Shown here in pieces: positions 9,511-17,934 of a stretch of 64,000 nucleotides of DNA. Below the pieces are notes generated by a model. The model saw only the letters and a program-made list of their open reading frames with translations, ran no database searches and was not told the DNA's origin. Both the position numbers and the translations under genes were made by a program. The DNA lies in assembly GCF_001427605.1 (NCBI RefSeq), contig NZ_LMGZ01000005.1:1-64000 (forward strand), read 5' to 3'. This DNA comes from Devosia sp. Root635. Lineage in GTDB: Bacteria > Pseudomonadota > Alphaproteobacteria > Rhizobiales > Devosiaceae. The stretch's first letter is position 1; the number at the start of each line of letters is the position of its first letter.

Positions 9511-10815
9511 CTAGCTGGCGTAGATCGGGAAGCGCGCGGTGAGCGCCTTCACCTTGGCGCCGACAGCCGCTTCCACGGCAGCATTGCCCTCATCGGAATT
9601 GGCTTCGCGCAAGCCGTCGAGCACTTCCACGATCAGGCTGCCGATTTCCTGGAATTCGGCAATGCCGAAGCCGCGCGTGGTGCCGGCGGGCGTGCCGAGG
9701 CGAATGCCCGAGGTCACGAAGGGCTTTTCCGGATCGAAGGGAATGCCGTTCTTGTTGCAGGTAATGAAGGCGCGACCCAGCCCCTGCTCGGCGCGCTTGC
9801 CGGTGGCATTCTTGGGACGCAGGTCCACCAGCATCAGGTGGTTGTCGGTGCCACCGGAAACCACATCGAGACCATGGCTCTTGAGGGCTTCGGCCAATGC
9901 GCGGGCATTGTCCACCACCTGGCGGGCATAGGCCTTGAATTCGGGCTGCAAGGCTTCCTTGAAGGCCACGGCCTTGGCGGCGATGACATGCATCAGCGGC
10001 CCACCCTGCAGGCCCGGGAACACGGCCGAATTGATCTTCTTGGCGATATCCTCGTCATTGGAAAGGATCATGCCGCCACGCGGACCGCGCAGGCTTTTGT
10101 GCGTGGTGGTGGTGGTGACATGAGCATGCGGCACCGGCGAGGGATGCACGCCGCCGGCCACGAGCCCTGCAATATGGGCCATGTCGACCATGAGATAGGC
10201 GCCAATGGAGTCGGCGATCTGGCGGAAGCGCTCCCAGTCCCAGACGCGGGAATAGGCCGTGCCGCCGGCCAGGATCAGCTTGGGCTTGTGCTCATGGGCC
10301 AGGCGCTCGACCTCGTCCATGTCAAGCAGGTGATCGTCGCGGCGCACGCCATAGGAGACGACATTGAACCACTTGCCGCTCATGTTGACCGGCGAGCCAT
10401 GCGTCAGGTGGCCGCCCGAATTGAGGTCGAGGCCCATGAAAGTATCGCCCGGCTGCAGCAGCGCCAGGAACACGGCCTGGTTCATCTGGCTGCCGGAATT
10501 GGGCTGCACATTGGCGAATTTGGCGCCGAACAGCTGCTTGGCGCGCTCGATGGCCAGGGTTTCGGCCACATCGACGAACTGGCAGCCGCCATAATAGCGC
10601 TTGCCGGGGTAACCCTCGGCATACTTGTTGGTCATGATCGAGCCCTGCGCTTCAAGCACGGCGCGGGAGACTATGTTTTCCGAGGCGATCAGCTCGATCT
10701 CGTGCTGCTGGCGGCCCAGCTCGTTCTGGATGGCTTCAGCGATCTCCGGATCGGTCTCGGCCAGCGTGTTGGAGAAGAAATTGGGAAAGAGCGAGGAAGA
10801 CGTGGCGGCGCTCAT
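9511..10815 (-). CDS. glyA: Serine hydroxymethyltransferase
   Basis: GlyA interconverts serine and glycine with transfer of a one-carbon unit to tetrahydrofolate, feeding purine and thymidylate synthesis. The 434-residue PLP enzyme shows [14 protein letters not shown] and the PLP-lysine motif [12 protein letters not shown]. It heads the glyA-nrdR-ribD-nusB group. Upstream lies a ZTP riboswitch (10940-11021), so expression is expected to rise when the folate-limitation signal ZTP accumulates. Confidence 0.97.
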   Translation of the reverse strand: MSAATSSSLFPNFFSNTLAETDPEIAEAIQNELGRQQHEIELIASENIVSRAVLEAQGSIMTNKYAEGYPGKRYYGGCQFVDVAETLAIERAKQLFGAKFANVQPNSGSQMNQAVFLALLQPGDTFMGLDLNSGGHLTHGSPVNMSGKWFNVVSYGVRRDDHLLDMDEVERLAHEHKPKLILAGGTAYSRVWDWERFRQIADSIGAYLMVDMAHIAGLVAGGVHPSPVPHAHVTTTTTHKSLRGPRGGMILSNDEDIAKKINSAVFPGLQGGPLMHVIAAKAVAFKEALQPEFKAYARQVVDNARALAEALKSHGLDVVSGGTDNHLMLVDLRPKNATGKRAEQGLGRAFITCNKNGIPFDPEKPFVTSGIRLGTPAGTTRGFGIAEFQEIGSLIVEVLDGLREANSDEGNAAVEAAVGAKVKALTARFPIYAS

Positions 10816-10939
10816 GGGACAATGACCTCGCGAGAGACGAAATGGGTCGGCATGGCCATGGCCTTATCATGTCGCGAACTGCGATTCCAAGGCCGGGAAG
10901 GAAGGGATAGATACATGAGGGCTCCCTGGTTGCGGATGG

Positions 10940-11021
10940 GTGCCCAGGCGAGCGGCTCTCTAAGGTTCGCGTTTCCCGATGGTTCCCCATCTTTTCTCGC
11001 CAGTCGCGCGAACGAGAGAGT
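10940..11021 (-). promoter_or_regulatory. ZTP (pfl motif) riboswitch controlling glyA
   Basis: Read on the minus strand, this leader carries the hallmark pfl elements in the right order: GACTGGCG (11005-10998), a GGGGAACCATCGGGAA block (10988-10973), and the conserved 3' element CCGCTCGCCTGGGCA (10955-10941). The aptamer binds ZTP/ZMP, the signal of folate shortage, and glyA is a classic target. Just downstream, GGGCACCC can pair with GGGAGCCC (to about 10919), overlapping the end of the aptamer, so it is a plausible switching hairpin. The glyA start is 125 bases further on. Confidence 0.85.
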
Positions 11022-11065
11022 TATGGCGCAGAACGCGCCGCAGGGGAAGAGAGCAACCCGCCATT

Positions 11066-11278
11066 TCAGGCAAATTTGCCGGAACTGACCGGCGGTGGCG
11101 GCGCGGCCTCCCCCAGCTTCTTGCGCAGCTTGGCCATGGCAATCTGCTGCATCTGATACTTGTTGGCCGATACGGGCGTGATGACGATGACTTCGGTGCC
11201 CGTCGCAGCGTCGATGGCGGCGACCCGCATCTGCTGGCCGACCTGCACAAACTCGAAATAGACCTCACCGTCGGCCAT
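11066..11278 (-). CDS. Small conserved protein, DUF6898-like
   Basis: This is a 70-residue cytoplasmic protein without a signal or membrane segment. The N-terminal part (GEVYFEFVQVGQQMRVAAIDAATGTEV) looks like a small beta-rich domain. A short helix follows (MQQIAMAKLRKKLGE), then a proline-rich tail. I recall similar short proteins beside glyA in other Hyphomicrobiales (DUF6898), but I cannot confirm that here. It lies on the same strand upstream of the glyA riboswitch. The function is unknown. Confidence 0.65.
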   Translation of the reverse strand: MADGEVYFEFVQVGQQMRVAAIDAATGTEVIVITPVSANKYQMQQIAMAKLRKKLGEAAPPPPVSSGKFA

Positions 11279-11378
11279 GGCGCATCCCCCGCCACGATAT
11301 TAGCAGGATTCCATGGGCGCCAAAAGCAAACGCCCTCCCCGGTCGGAGAGCATGCATTGGGAAGTTGCAGTCTTCGTC

Positions 11379-11460
11379 ACCACCCGGCTTATCCGGGTGG
11401 TCCATATCTCAGTGTGTATTGAGCCATGGATTGCCCGGACAAGCCGGAAATGACGGTGGA
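11379..11460. repeat. Palindromic intergenic repeat cluster
   Basis: A perfect 9-bp stem, ACCACCCGG/CCGGGTGGT, with a 5-base loop occupies 11379-11401. It is followed at about 11424-11457 by CCATGGATTGCCCGGACAAGCCGGAAATGACGG, which resembles a degenerate form of the common alphaproteobacterial intergenic palindrome of the type TTGCCGGGTCAAGCCCGGCAATGACG. The cluster lies past the stop of the L,D-transpeptidase gene and may help end its transcript. Confidence 0.5.
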
Positions 11461-11480
11461 AGGGCCTGGTGGCAGAGCGG

Positions 11481-12740
11481 CTAAGCCTGTTCGAAGGAGA
11501 CCTTGCCCTGCTCGTCGAACTTGTAGACGTCGTCGCGGAAGCTGACCGTGCCCTGGCGATTGGCCCAGGCGGTGATGTAAGTGGTGTGGATCGGCACGCG
11601 AGCCTCGCACTCGACATCGAGTCGCTGGTTGGATTCGAAGGTCATGTCGACCTTGGCCTGGTCCCAGTCGCCGTTGTCGCGCAGCAGCCAGTTGACCAAC
11701 TGGTTGACGCCCTCCACGCGCACGCAGCCCGAGGAGTGGAAGCGCGCATTCTCGCCGAACAAGGCCTTGGTCGGCGTGTCGTGCAGGTAGCAATCGTAGG
11801 GATTGTAGAAGTTGATCTTGCAATGGCCCATCGAATTTTCGGCACCTGGCTCCTGGCGGTACATGTAGTTGACCGCATTGCCCAGATTGTTCCAATCGAT
11901 GCTGGCTGGCGAAATCTCGTTGCCACTCCCATCGTAGATATGGATATTCTGCTTGGCCAGGTATTCGGGATCTTCTAGCATGTACTTGGTCAGGTCGCGC
12001 TCGACGAGCGACTTTGGCACATGCCAATAGGGATTGAAGTTGATCTGGCTGATCTTGCTGGCCATGATTGGGGTGGCACGGTCGACACGGCCGACGACCG
12101 CGGTGTGACGCTGCTCAACCATGCCATCGTTGACTGCTTCGATAGTGGCAGCGGGAATATTGACCACGACGTAGCGCGGATTGAGGTTGGCGGCCATGCT
12201 CTGGACGCGGGTGAAATTCAAATAGAGCTGCTGCAGGCGCGTGGCGGCCGGCACATTCATCGCATACCAGGTCGCTTCGTCCACCTGGCCGTTGAGAATC
12301 AGGCCGTGGCGCGCCTGGAAGGTGCGAACGCCGCGATCGGTTTCTTCGTCGAACAGGTCGTTGACATTGGGCACCAGCGGCATATCGCCGGACGAGATCA
12401 GGCGGCGCTTGAGCGCGATCACGGCAGGGCTGGACTTGCCGATCATCAGCCGGAAGGCTTCCTGGGGAATTTCCTCCCAGCCGCCGGCGGCAACGAAAGG
12501 CTCGTATTGCGAGATAGCGAGCTGCAGGTTGTGGACCGTGTCGAACGACAGGATCGGCTCGTTGGTGGCGATCAGCGCTTCGGCGGCCGCCGTATTGCCG
12601 TCCTTGTCGACATTGCGCAGCACATTGCCGCGATTCATCATGTCGAACACCGATTCCTGCCCGCGAACCACCGCCGGCAAGGCCAAGGATGCCCCGGCCA
12701 TGGCCGTGTACCGGAGCAAAGAACGTCGATTCAACCGCAT
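11481..12740 (-). CDS. ldtP: Periplasmic L,D-transpeptidase (LdtP-like)
   Basis: This YkuD-family L,D-transpeptidase forms 3-3 peptidoglycan crosslinks or anchors proteins to the wall. From the ATG at 12740 the 419-residue protein begins with a twin-arginine-like signal (MRLNRRSLLRYTAMAGASL). It then has a peptidoglycan-binding domain (RGVRTFQARHGLILNGQVDE) and the catalytic YkuD motif HSSGCVRVEGV with the nucleophilic Cys. AGGTGA precedes this ATG, so the 16 upstream codons are probably not translated. The LdtR-type regulator gene lies 237 bases upstream, matching the ldtR-ldtP pair described in Liberibacter and Sinorhizobium. Confidence 0.88.
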   Translation of the reverse strand: MRLNRRSLLRYTAMAGASLALPAVVRGQESVFDMMNRGNVLRNVDKDGNTAAAEALIATNEPILSFDTVHNLQLAISQYEPFVAAGGWEEIPQEAFRLMIGKSSPAVIALKRRLISSGDMPLVPNVNDLFDEETDRGVRTFQARHGLILNGQVDEATWYAMNVPAATRLQQLYLNFTRVQSMAANLNPRYVVVNIPAATIEAVNDGMVEQRHTAVVGRVDRATPIMASKISQINFNPYWHVPKSLVERDLTKYMLEDPEYLAKQNIHIYDGSGNEISPASIDWNNLGNAVNYMYRQEPGAENSMGHCKINFYNPYDCYLHDTPTKALFGENARFHSSGCVRVEGVNQLVNWLLRDNGDWDQAKVDMTFESNQRLDVECEARVPIHTTYITAWANRQGTVSFRDDVYKFDEQGKVSFEQA

Positions 12741-12916
12741 CAAGTCACCTGAAATTTTCAGCCCCCAAAGCAGGCCAATTTCTACCATCCCGTCCCGCGG
12801 GTCACAACGCGCTCAACGGCATGTGAACCTGTTCAGACTTCGTGAACCATCAATACGTGGGAAATGGTTGCAAACCACTAACGACGCTGTTCACGCGCGT
12901 TTGCGGCAGAAATGAG

Positions 12917-12942
12917 AACGCCGGCCCAGAGGGACCGGCGTT
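12917..12942 (-). terminator. Terminator hairpin after the LdtR-type gene
   Basis: The arms AACGCCGG (12917-12924) and CCGGCGTT (12935-12942) pair exactly and are extended by CCC/GGG around an AGA loop. It begins 36 bases past the ldtR stop on the minus strand and is followed by TCTCATTTCT. It separates ldtR from ldtP, so ldtP should have its own promoter in 12741-12916, which is otherwise empty. Confidence 0.65.
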
Positions 12943-12977
12943 TGCATAGCGATGTGGCACGACTGCAACAGAGGCCG

Positions 12978-13487
12978 TCAGAGCTTGTAGAGGATCTGGT
13001 CGACCCAGAAGCGCTCGAGGCGGGCCAGGGCCTTGTTGAGGCCGTCGAATTCGTCGTCGCCCAGGCCGCCGACCTTGTCGATGGATTTGAGGTGACGGTC
13101 ATAGAGCTCGTCGATCACTTCGGCCACTTCCTCGCCCTTCGGGGTGAGCTTGATGCGGACCGAGCGGCGGTCGGAACGGGAGCGTTCCTGGAAGATGTAG
13201 CCGGTTTCGACCAGCTTCTTCAGATTGTAGGAGACGTTGCTGCCCAGGTAGTAACCGCGGGAGCGCAGCTCGCCAGCGGTGAGCTCGGCATCGCCGATGT
13301 TGAACATCAGCAGGGCCTGGACCGGATTGATATCGTCCCACCCCATGCGGTCGAACTCATCCTTGATGAGATCGAGCAGGCGGCGATGAAGACGCTCTAC
13401 CCGGGAAACCGCTTCCAGATAGAGCGGCTTCAGGCTCTGCGGACGTTCCGGGACCATGGCCTCGGCTGCGTTGGATTTGATTGCCAT
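12978..13487 (-). CDS. ldtR: MarR-family regulator, LdtR type
   Basis: This winged-helix regulator of 169 residues is very like LdtR, which controls the L,D-transpeptidase gene ldtP and osmotic tolerance in Rhizobiales. The MarR core is clear: INPVQALLMFNIG, SRGYYLGSNVSYNLKKLVETGYI as the recognition helix region, and SDRRSVRIKLTPKGEEV as the wing. ATG at 13487 is chosen for its TGAGG site; 15 more in-frame codons precede it. An AT-rich gap (13488-13675) contains the inverted repeat GTTACA-N14-TGTAAC at 13627-13652, a possible regulatory site. Confidence 0.85.
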   Translation of the reverse strand: MAIKSNAAEAMVPERPQSLKPLYLEAVSRVERLHRRLLDLIKDEFDRMGWDDINPVQALLMFNIGDAELTAGELRSRGYYLGSNVSYNLKKLVETGYIFQERSRSDRRSVRIKLTPKGEEVAEVIDELYDRHLKSIDKVGGLGDDEFDGLNKALARLERFWVDQILYKL

Positions 13488-13675
13488 TTGTGCCTCACTG
13501 TTTTGCAGTCTGTGCGATTTTTCGCATCTCATGAGGCCAAACTACGGCGTGCGGACTAAGATCGCCCTAAGCGACGTGATTAAGCACATCTTACTGGAAA
13601 ACAATGAGAATTTGGCTTTATTCTTCGTTACACCAGTGCATAAATTTGTAACCTTACGCGGGTGTGAACGCCCGG

Positions 13676-14065
13676 CTAGTCGGCTGCGCGGGCGCGACTG
13701 AGCCGGACCGACAGCACGAAGATGATGATGATCGAAACCAGCAATACAAGCCGCACCGCGAAGCCGAAAGCGGTCATGCGGACGTCGGGATTTCCGAGCA
13801 GGTAGAGCGCCAGTTCGAGCACTGTCGCACCAACCAGCAGCACCGCTCCCCAACTTGCCTTGATCCACAACCCAACGGCGGCGAAGAGCCGGGCCAGCGC
13901 GAAAATGGCGAGATAGACGAAACCGGTCATGCCCATTGTCGCGATGGGGCTTACATCACCCAGATTGACCCCAAGCAGGCGCGCCGCATCGTTGAGGCCC
14001 AGCAGCAGGCTGATGATGGCGACGATGCGGATGTAGATGGCGATGGGTTGCGCGCTGAAGTCCAT
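13676..14065 (-). CDS. DUF6163-type integral membrane protein
   Basis: This 129-residue protein is almost entirely hydrophobic, with four likely transmembrane segments (IYIRIVAIISLLLGL; FVYLAIFALARLFAAVGLW; WGAVLLVGATVLELALYLL; FAVRLVLLVSIIIIFVLSV). The start at 14065 gives a protein that begins at the first membrane segment; the frame continues upstream over hemB but without homology. In related genomes a DUF6163 protein lies between ldtR and hemB. The function is unknown. It is divergent from hemB, with a gap of under 100 bases. Confidence 0.8.
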   Translation of the reverse strand: MDFSAQPIAIYIRIVAIISLLLGLNDAARLLGVNLGDVSPIATMGMTGFVYLAIFALARLFAAVGLWIKASWGAVLLVGATVLELALYLLGNPDVRMTAFGFAVRLVLLVSIIIIFVLSVRLSRARAAD

Positions 14066-14162
14066 GCGGTTTTCTATCCGGCGCGGGCGGATGCGACAAG
14101 CCGGAGCTTGGAGGGCGCCGGCAGCGCTGATAAACGAGAGCCGCAACGACAAGGAAAATCCC

Positions 14163-15176
14163 ATGGCCGATGACTGGCAGAAGCACGACATGGCGTTTCT
14201 CGGCGGCCGCCGGCTGCGCCGCACGCGGCGCACCACCTGGAGCCGCGCCATGGTGCGCGAAACCGTGCTGACGCCGGGTGACCTGATCTGGCCGCTTTTC
14301 GTCATCGAGGGGCACAACGAGAAGACGCAGATTCGCACCATGCCGGGGGTGGAGCGGCTGAGCGTCGATCTCTGCGTCGAGGCTGCCAGGGCCGCACGTG
14401 ATGCCGGCATTCCGGCACTGGCGCTGTTTCCCAATACGCCGGACCACCTGCGCAGCGAGACGGGCGCCGAGGCTTACAACCCCGACAACCTGATGTGCCG
14501 GGCCCTGTCGGCCATCAAGAGCGCCGTGCCCGAAGTGGGGCTGATCGCCGACGTGGCGCTGGACGAATATTCCAGCGACGGCCAGGACGGGCTGGTGCGC
14601 GACGGGGAAATCCTCAATGACGAAACCGTCGAGGTGATGATCCGCTCGGCTTTGGTGCAGAGCCGGGCCGGTGCGGACATCATTGCCCCCTCTGACATGA
14701 TGGATGGCCGGGTCGGCGCCATCCGGGCCGCACTGGACGACGAGGGGCATGAGCAGGTCCAGATCATGGCTTATGCCGCCAAATATGCCTCCTGCTTTTA
14801 CGGCCCCTTCCGCGAGGCGGTGGGCTCGGGCGGCCGGCTCAGGGGCGACAAGCGCACCTATCAGATGGACTACGCCAACTCCGACGAGGCAATGCGCGAG
14901 ATCGAGCAGGACATTGCCGAAGGCGCCGACAGCGTCATGGTCAAGCCCGGCCTGCCCTATCTCGATATCGTGCGGCGGGCGCGGGATAGCTTCAACATCC
15001 CGATCTACGCCTACCAGGTGAGCGGGGAATACGCGATGATCGAGATGGCGGCGGCCGCCGGCGCCATCGACCGCAAGGGCGCGATCCTGGAAAGCCTAGC
15101 CGCCTTCAAGCGGGCCGGCGCCAATGGCGTGCTCACCTATTTCGCGCTGGAAGTGGCGCGGGAACTGGGGCGGTAG
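14163..15176 (+). CDS. hemB: Porphobilinogen synthase (delta-aminolevulinate dehydratase)
   Basis: HemB condenses two 5-aminolevulinate molecules to porphobilinogen in heme and tetrapyrrole synthesis. The 337-residue protein shows both active-site lysine regions: AAKYASCFYGPFREA and VMVKPGLPYLDIVRR, the latter forming the Schiff base. The ATG at 14163 follows AAGGAAAATCCC and fits homology better than the upstream in-frame start. A cytidine-deaminase-like gene begins 1 base after its stop. Confidence 0.96.
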   Translation: MADDWQKHDMAFLGGRRLRRTRRTTWSRAMVRETVLTPGDLIWPLFVIEGHNEKTQIRTMPGVERLSVDLCVEAARAARDAGIPALALFPNTPDHLRSETGAEAYNPDNLMCRALSAIKSAVPEVGLIADVALDEYSSDGQDGLVRDGEILNDETVEVMIRSALVQSRAGADIIAPSDMMDGRVGAIRAALDDEGHEQVQIMAYAAKYASCFYGPFREAVGSGGRLRGDKRTYQMDYANSDEAMREIEQDIAEGADSVMVKPGLPYLDIVRRARDSFNIPIYAYQVSGEYAMIEMAAAAGAIDRKGAILESLAAFKRAGANGVLTYFALEVARELGR

Positions 15177-15177
15177 C

Positions 15178-15585
15178 ATGCCCCATACTAGCCAGATGCT
15201 GATCGAACGCGCAGCGGCGCTCCTCAAGCCGTATACGACATCAGCCGGGCGGCTCTTCGGTGATGTGGGAGCGGCGCTGGTTTCGGGCTCGGGCACGGTG
15301 TTTGAAGGCGTATGCGTCGACACCCCTACCTGGGGGCTTTGCGCCGAGCGAAGCGCCATCGCTGCCATGATTACTGCGGGAGAATACCGCATCGAGCAGA
15401 TCGTTGCCGTGTGGCGCGACGCCGGAACAGGGGCACTCCACCTTCCACCCTGTGGCCATTGCCGCGAATTCATGCGGCAGGTCGATGATGGCAATCTGGC
15501 TACCGCCGTCATCCTCGGACCAGACAGGAGCGTTTCGCTAGCGGAACTCCTGCCTGCGCATGCGTGGCCAGCACCAATCCAATAG
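15178..15585 (+). CDS. Cytidine-deaminase-like protein
   Basis: This 135-residue zinc-dependent deaminase probably acts on a cytidine-type nucleoside or related base in the cytoplasm. The zinc and catalytic motifs are clear: CAERSAIAAMI (zinc Cys and catalytic Glu) and PPCGHCREFM (two zinc Cys). It starts 1 base after the hemB stop, so it is likely co-transcribed with it. It could equally be a blasticidin-S-deaminase-type enzyme; the sequence alone does not decide the substrate. Confidence 0.85.
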   Translation: MPHTSQMLIERAAALLKPYTTSAGRLFGDVGAALVSGSGTVFEGVCVDTPTWGLCAERSAIAAMITAGEYRIEQIVAVWRDAGTGALHLPPCGHCREFMRQVDDGNLATAVILGPDRSVSLAELLPAHAWPAPIQ

Positions 15586-15605
15586 GAGAGGTGGGGCGGG
15601 TAGCG

Positions 15606-16403
15606 TCAGGCCGATTTGCGCGCAGCTATGACGCCAACCTGCTTGGTGACATCCAGCGCACCGCCGCTAGTGGCGAAGGCTTCATCGATCGCGGTGCGAA
15701 AGGCAACCTGCTGCTCGGCCGGAGCGGTGTCGCCCGGCGGGTAGGAGGTCAGTGCCAGATAGACGACTTCGGGATCGGTGACGCGCATGGTCTGCGGATG
15801 TACCGATAGCGTGGCATTGCCGAAGCGGTCGCGCATGAGTCGTTCTGCGCGGTCAAAGTCAAAAGCGAGGGCGGCCGGATCCGTCGGTGAGCTGCCGAAG
15901 ACTGTGGTGAGCCGGTAAAGCTCGCGCATGTTGTCGATGCCATTGGTCGTTACCAGCAGGGTGCCGCCGGGACGAAGCACGCGATGGAATTCCCGCATCG
16001 CCTGTTCCTGATCGCTCACATGATAAAGCATGTGCATGGCGATCACGGCGTCGAAGGTGCCATCCGGAAACGGGAGCCGGGTGGCATCCGCCGCTACGCC
16101 CGTCACCGAGGCCAGCGGCAAGGGGCGGCAGCGCTCGAGCGCCTCATCCAGCATGCCCTGCGACTGGTCGAGCAGTGTGAGCACAACCTGCGGCGCCAAG
16201 GCGGCAACGGCTTCGGGCCAGAACCAGCCGGGACCGCAGCCGACATCGAGGATTTTGGCGCCGGGACGAGCCGGCAAGTGGCGGGCAGTCCAGGTAAACC
16301 AGCCAACTTCGGCTGTGCTGAATTCGCGGTGCAGCCTTGCCCGCGCGGCGAGCTTGCTGCTGTCCGAATATTGCGTGCCCATGCCCGAGGTGATGTTCGA
16401 CAT
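15606..16403 (-). CDS. SAM-dependent methyltransferase, class I
   Basis: This 265-residue class I methyltransferase has the SAM-binding glycine motif ILDVGCGPGWF (motif I, about residue 50). It continues with FDAVIAMHMLYHVSDQEQAM and EFHRVLRPGGTLLVTTNG, as in UbiE/Methyltransf_11 enzymes. It is read toward the convergent deaminase gene (20-base gap) and away from the RDD gene. The substrate cannot be told from the sequence. With the deaminase, it is an insertion into the hemB-RDD-bpt order seen in relatives. Confidence 0.85.
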   Translation of the reverse strand: MSNITSGMGTQYSDSSKLAARARLHREFSTAEVGWFTWTARHLPARPGAKILDVGCGPGWFWPEAVAALAPQVVLTLLDQSQGMLDEALERCRPLPLASVTGVAADATRLPFPDGTFDAVIAMHMLYHVSDQEQAMREFHRVLRPGGTLLVTTNGIDNMRELYRLTTVFGSSPTDPAALAFDFDRAERLMRDRFGNATLSVHPQTMRVTDPEVVYLALTSYPPGDTAPAEQQVAFRTAIDEAFATSGGALDVTKQVGVIAARKSA

Positions 16404-16485
16404 TGCCTGTTCCCCCAGCCGGCGCAGGCACATTTTTGTGCCGTACCTCTTGCACCCCGCCCCGGCCATGACAATCTTTCTGGTC

Positions 16486-16995
16486 ATGAACCAGAGCCAG
16501 CCTACCCTGCCCGATCCCGCCACTGCACCCGAATTGTTCGAGGGGGTGCTGACGCGACGCGTCATCGCCTTCTTCGTCGACCTCTTCGTCATGGGCTTGA
16601 TGATCCTGGCCTTCGCCTTTGTCGGCCTGATTGCCGGCTTCCTGACCTTTGGGCTGGCGTGGCTGGCGCTGGTCGTCGTGGTTCCGGCTACCATCGTGCT
16701 CTATTACGGCGCGACGCTCGGCTCGCCGCGGCGTGCGACCCTGGGCATGCAGATGATGGATATCGTGCTGACGCCGACGCGCAATCAGCCGCTCGATGGC
16801 TGGATGGCGATCATCCATGCGGCGGTGTTCTGGCTGACCACGTGGATTTCCTGGCCCCTGTCGCTGCTGTTCGCGCTGTTCACGCCGCGCCGGCAGATGA
16901 TCCACGACCTGATCACCGGCACGCTGATGGTGCGCCGGTCGCCCATGGTGCGGCATTGGCGCGCCCAGACAGCGCAGGCCAGCGGCGCATATTGA
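16486..16995 (+). CDS. RDD-family membrane protein
   Basis: This 169-residue inner-membrane protein has an RDD domain: GVLTRRVIAFFVDLFVMGLM at the first membrane segment, two more hydrophobic segments, and TPRRQMIHDLITGTLMVRR near the end. The start MNQSQPTLPDP resembles relatives. An in-frame ATG 18 bases upstream (16468) is possible, and neither start has a strong ribosome site. The family function is poorly defined; some RDD proteins are ion antiporters. It precedes bpt, as in other Hyphomicrobiales. Confidence 0.8.
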   Translation: MNQSQPTLPDPATAPELFEGVLTRRVIAFFVDLFVMGLMILAFAFVGLIAGFLTFGLAWLALVVVVPATIVLYYGATLGSPRRATLGMQMMDIVLTPTRNQPLDGWMAIIHAAVFWLTTWISWPLSLLFALFTPRRQMIHDLITGTLMVRRSPMVRHWRAQTAQASGAY

Positions 16996-17054
16996 ATCAT
17001 TGCCGGGTTTGAGGCGCGGGAGTACATTCTCCTGAATGCACTCAAGGGTCTTTG

Positions 17055-17783
17055 ATGACCGACCAGACGCCGGAAACCACCCAGCTCTTCCTGACCGCGG
17101 CGATGCCGTGTCCCTACCTGCCGGGCAAGCAGGAGCGAAAGCTGTTTACGCACCTGACCGGGCGGCGCGCGGCCAACCTGCACCACCTGTTGAGCGAGAA
17201 CGGTTTCCGGCGCAGCCAAAACCTGATCTATCGCCCGGCCTGCGAAGGCTGCAATGCCTGCCAGTCAGTGCGGATCGTGGCTAACGACTTCGTCGCTTCG
17301 GGCCGTTTCCGCCGGGTTCTGAAACACAATGCCGACCTGTCCGTGGAAGTGCGTCCGACAACGGCGACCAGCGAGCAATACGACCTGTTCAAGCGCTATC
17401 TGGAATCGCGCCATGCCGGTGGCGGCATGAACCAGATGAGTTTTGTCGACTATGAATACATGGTCGAGGATACCCCGGTGCAGTCCGTGCTGGTCGAATA
17501 CCGCCTGCGCGACCACCCCGACCAGACCCTGGTGGCAGTGGCGCTGACCGACGTGATGCCCGACGGGCTTTCGATGGTCTATTCCTTCTACGACCCCGAC
17601 CTGGCCTCGCGGAGCCTGGGAACCTACCTTATCCTCGATCACATCGCCCAGGTATGCTCGGCAGGCTTGCGCTACGTCTATCTCGGCTACTGGGTCAAGG
17701 ATTCCCCTAAGATGGCCTACAAGGCCCTTTACAAGCCTCTGGAAGTCCAGAAGGGCACGCTGGGCTGGTGTTCGCTCGACTAA
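17055..17783 (+). CDS. bpt: Aspartate/glutamate leucyltransferase (N-end rule)
   Basis: Bpt transfers leucine from Leu-tRNA to proteins with N-terminal Asp or Glu, marking them for ClpAP. The 242-residue protein has the N-terminal ATE domain with CPYLPGKQERKLFTHL and the cysteine cluster YRPACEGCNACQSVRI. The C-terminal ATE domain follows, with YLGYWVKDSPKMAYKALYKPLE. ATG at 17055 is used; TTG immediately before it also keeps the frame open. Some databases call this family arginyltransferase (Ate). Confidence 0.93.
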   Translation: MTDQTPETTQLFLTAAMPCPYLPGKQERKLFTHLTGRRAANLHHLLSENGFRRSQNLIYRPACEGCNACQSVRIVANDFVASGRFRRVLKHNADLSVEVRPTTATSEQYDLFKRYLESRHAGGGMNQMSFVDYEYMVEDTPVQSVLVEYRLRDHPDQTLVAVALTDVMPDGLSMVYSFYDPDLASRSLGTYLILDHIAQVCSAGLRYVYLGYWVKDSPKMAYKALYKPLEVQKGTLGWCSLD

Positions 17784-17934
17784 ATTCGGCGCGTTACTTC
17801 GAAAACTGAATTGTTTCTGACGCATGCTGTCAGTTATTGTTCAGGTGTTTACTGGCAATGATCAGCGTGGGCGGCTGTGGACCGATGGGAACCGGGGCGC
17901 CCTTATTTCCATCTTTTGTCCATGGAGAACTTCG

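Noticed and set aside
11465..11500. tRNA-like stretch TGGCAGAGCGGCTAA...TTCGAA
   Set aside because: The two boxes are too close together and no acceptor or anticodon stem can be formed; it coincides with the end of the L,D-transpeptidase gene.
13542..13868. ORF over the ldtR upstream region
   Set aside because: It overlaps the DUF6163 gene in another frame and runs through AT-rich non-coding sequence, with no ribosome site or homology.
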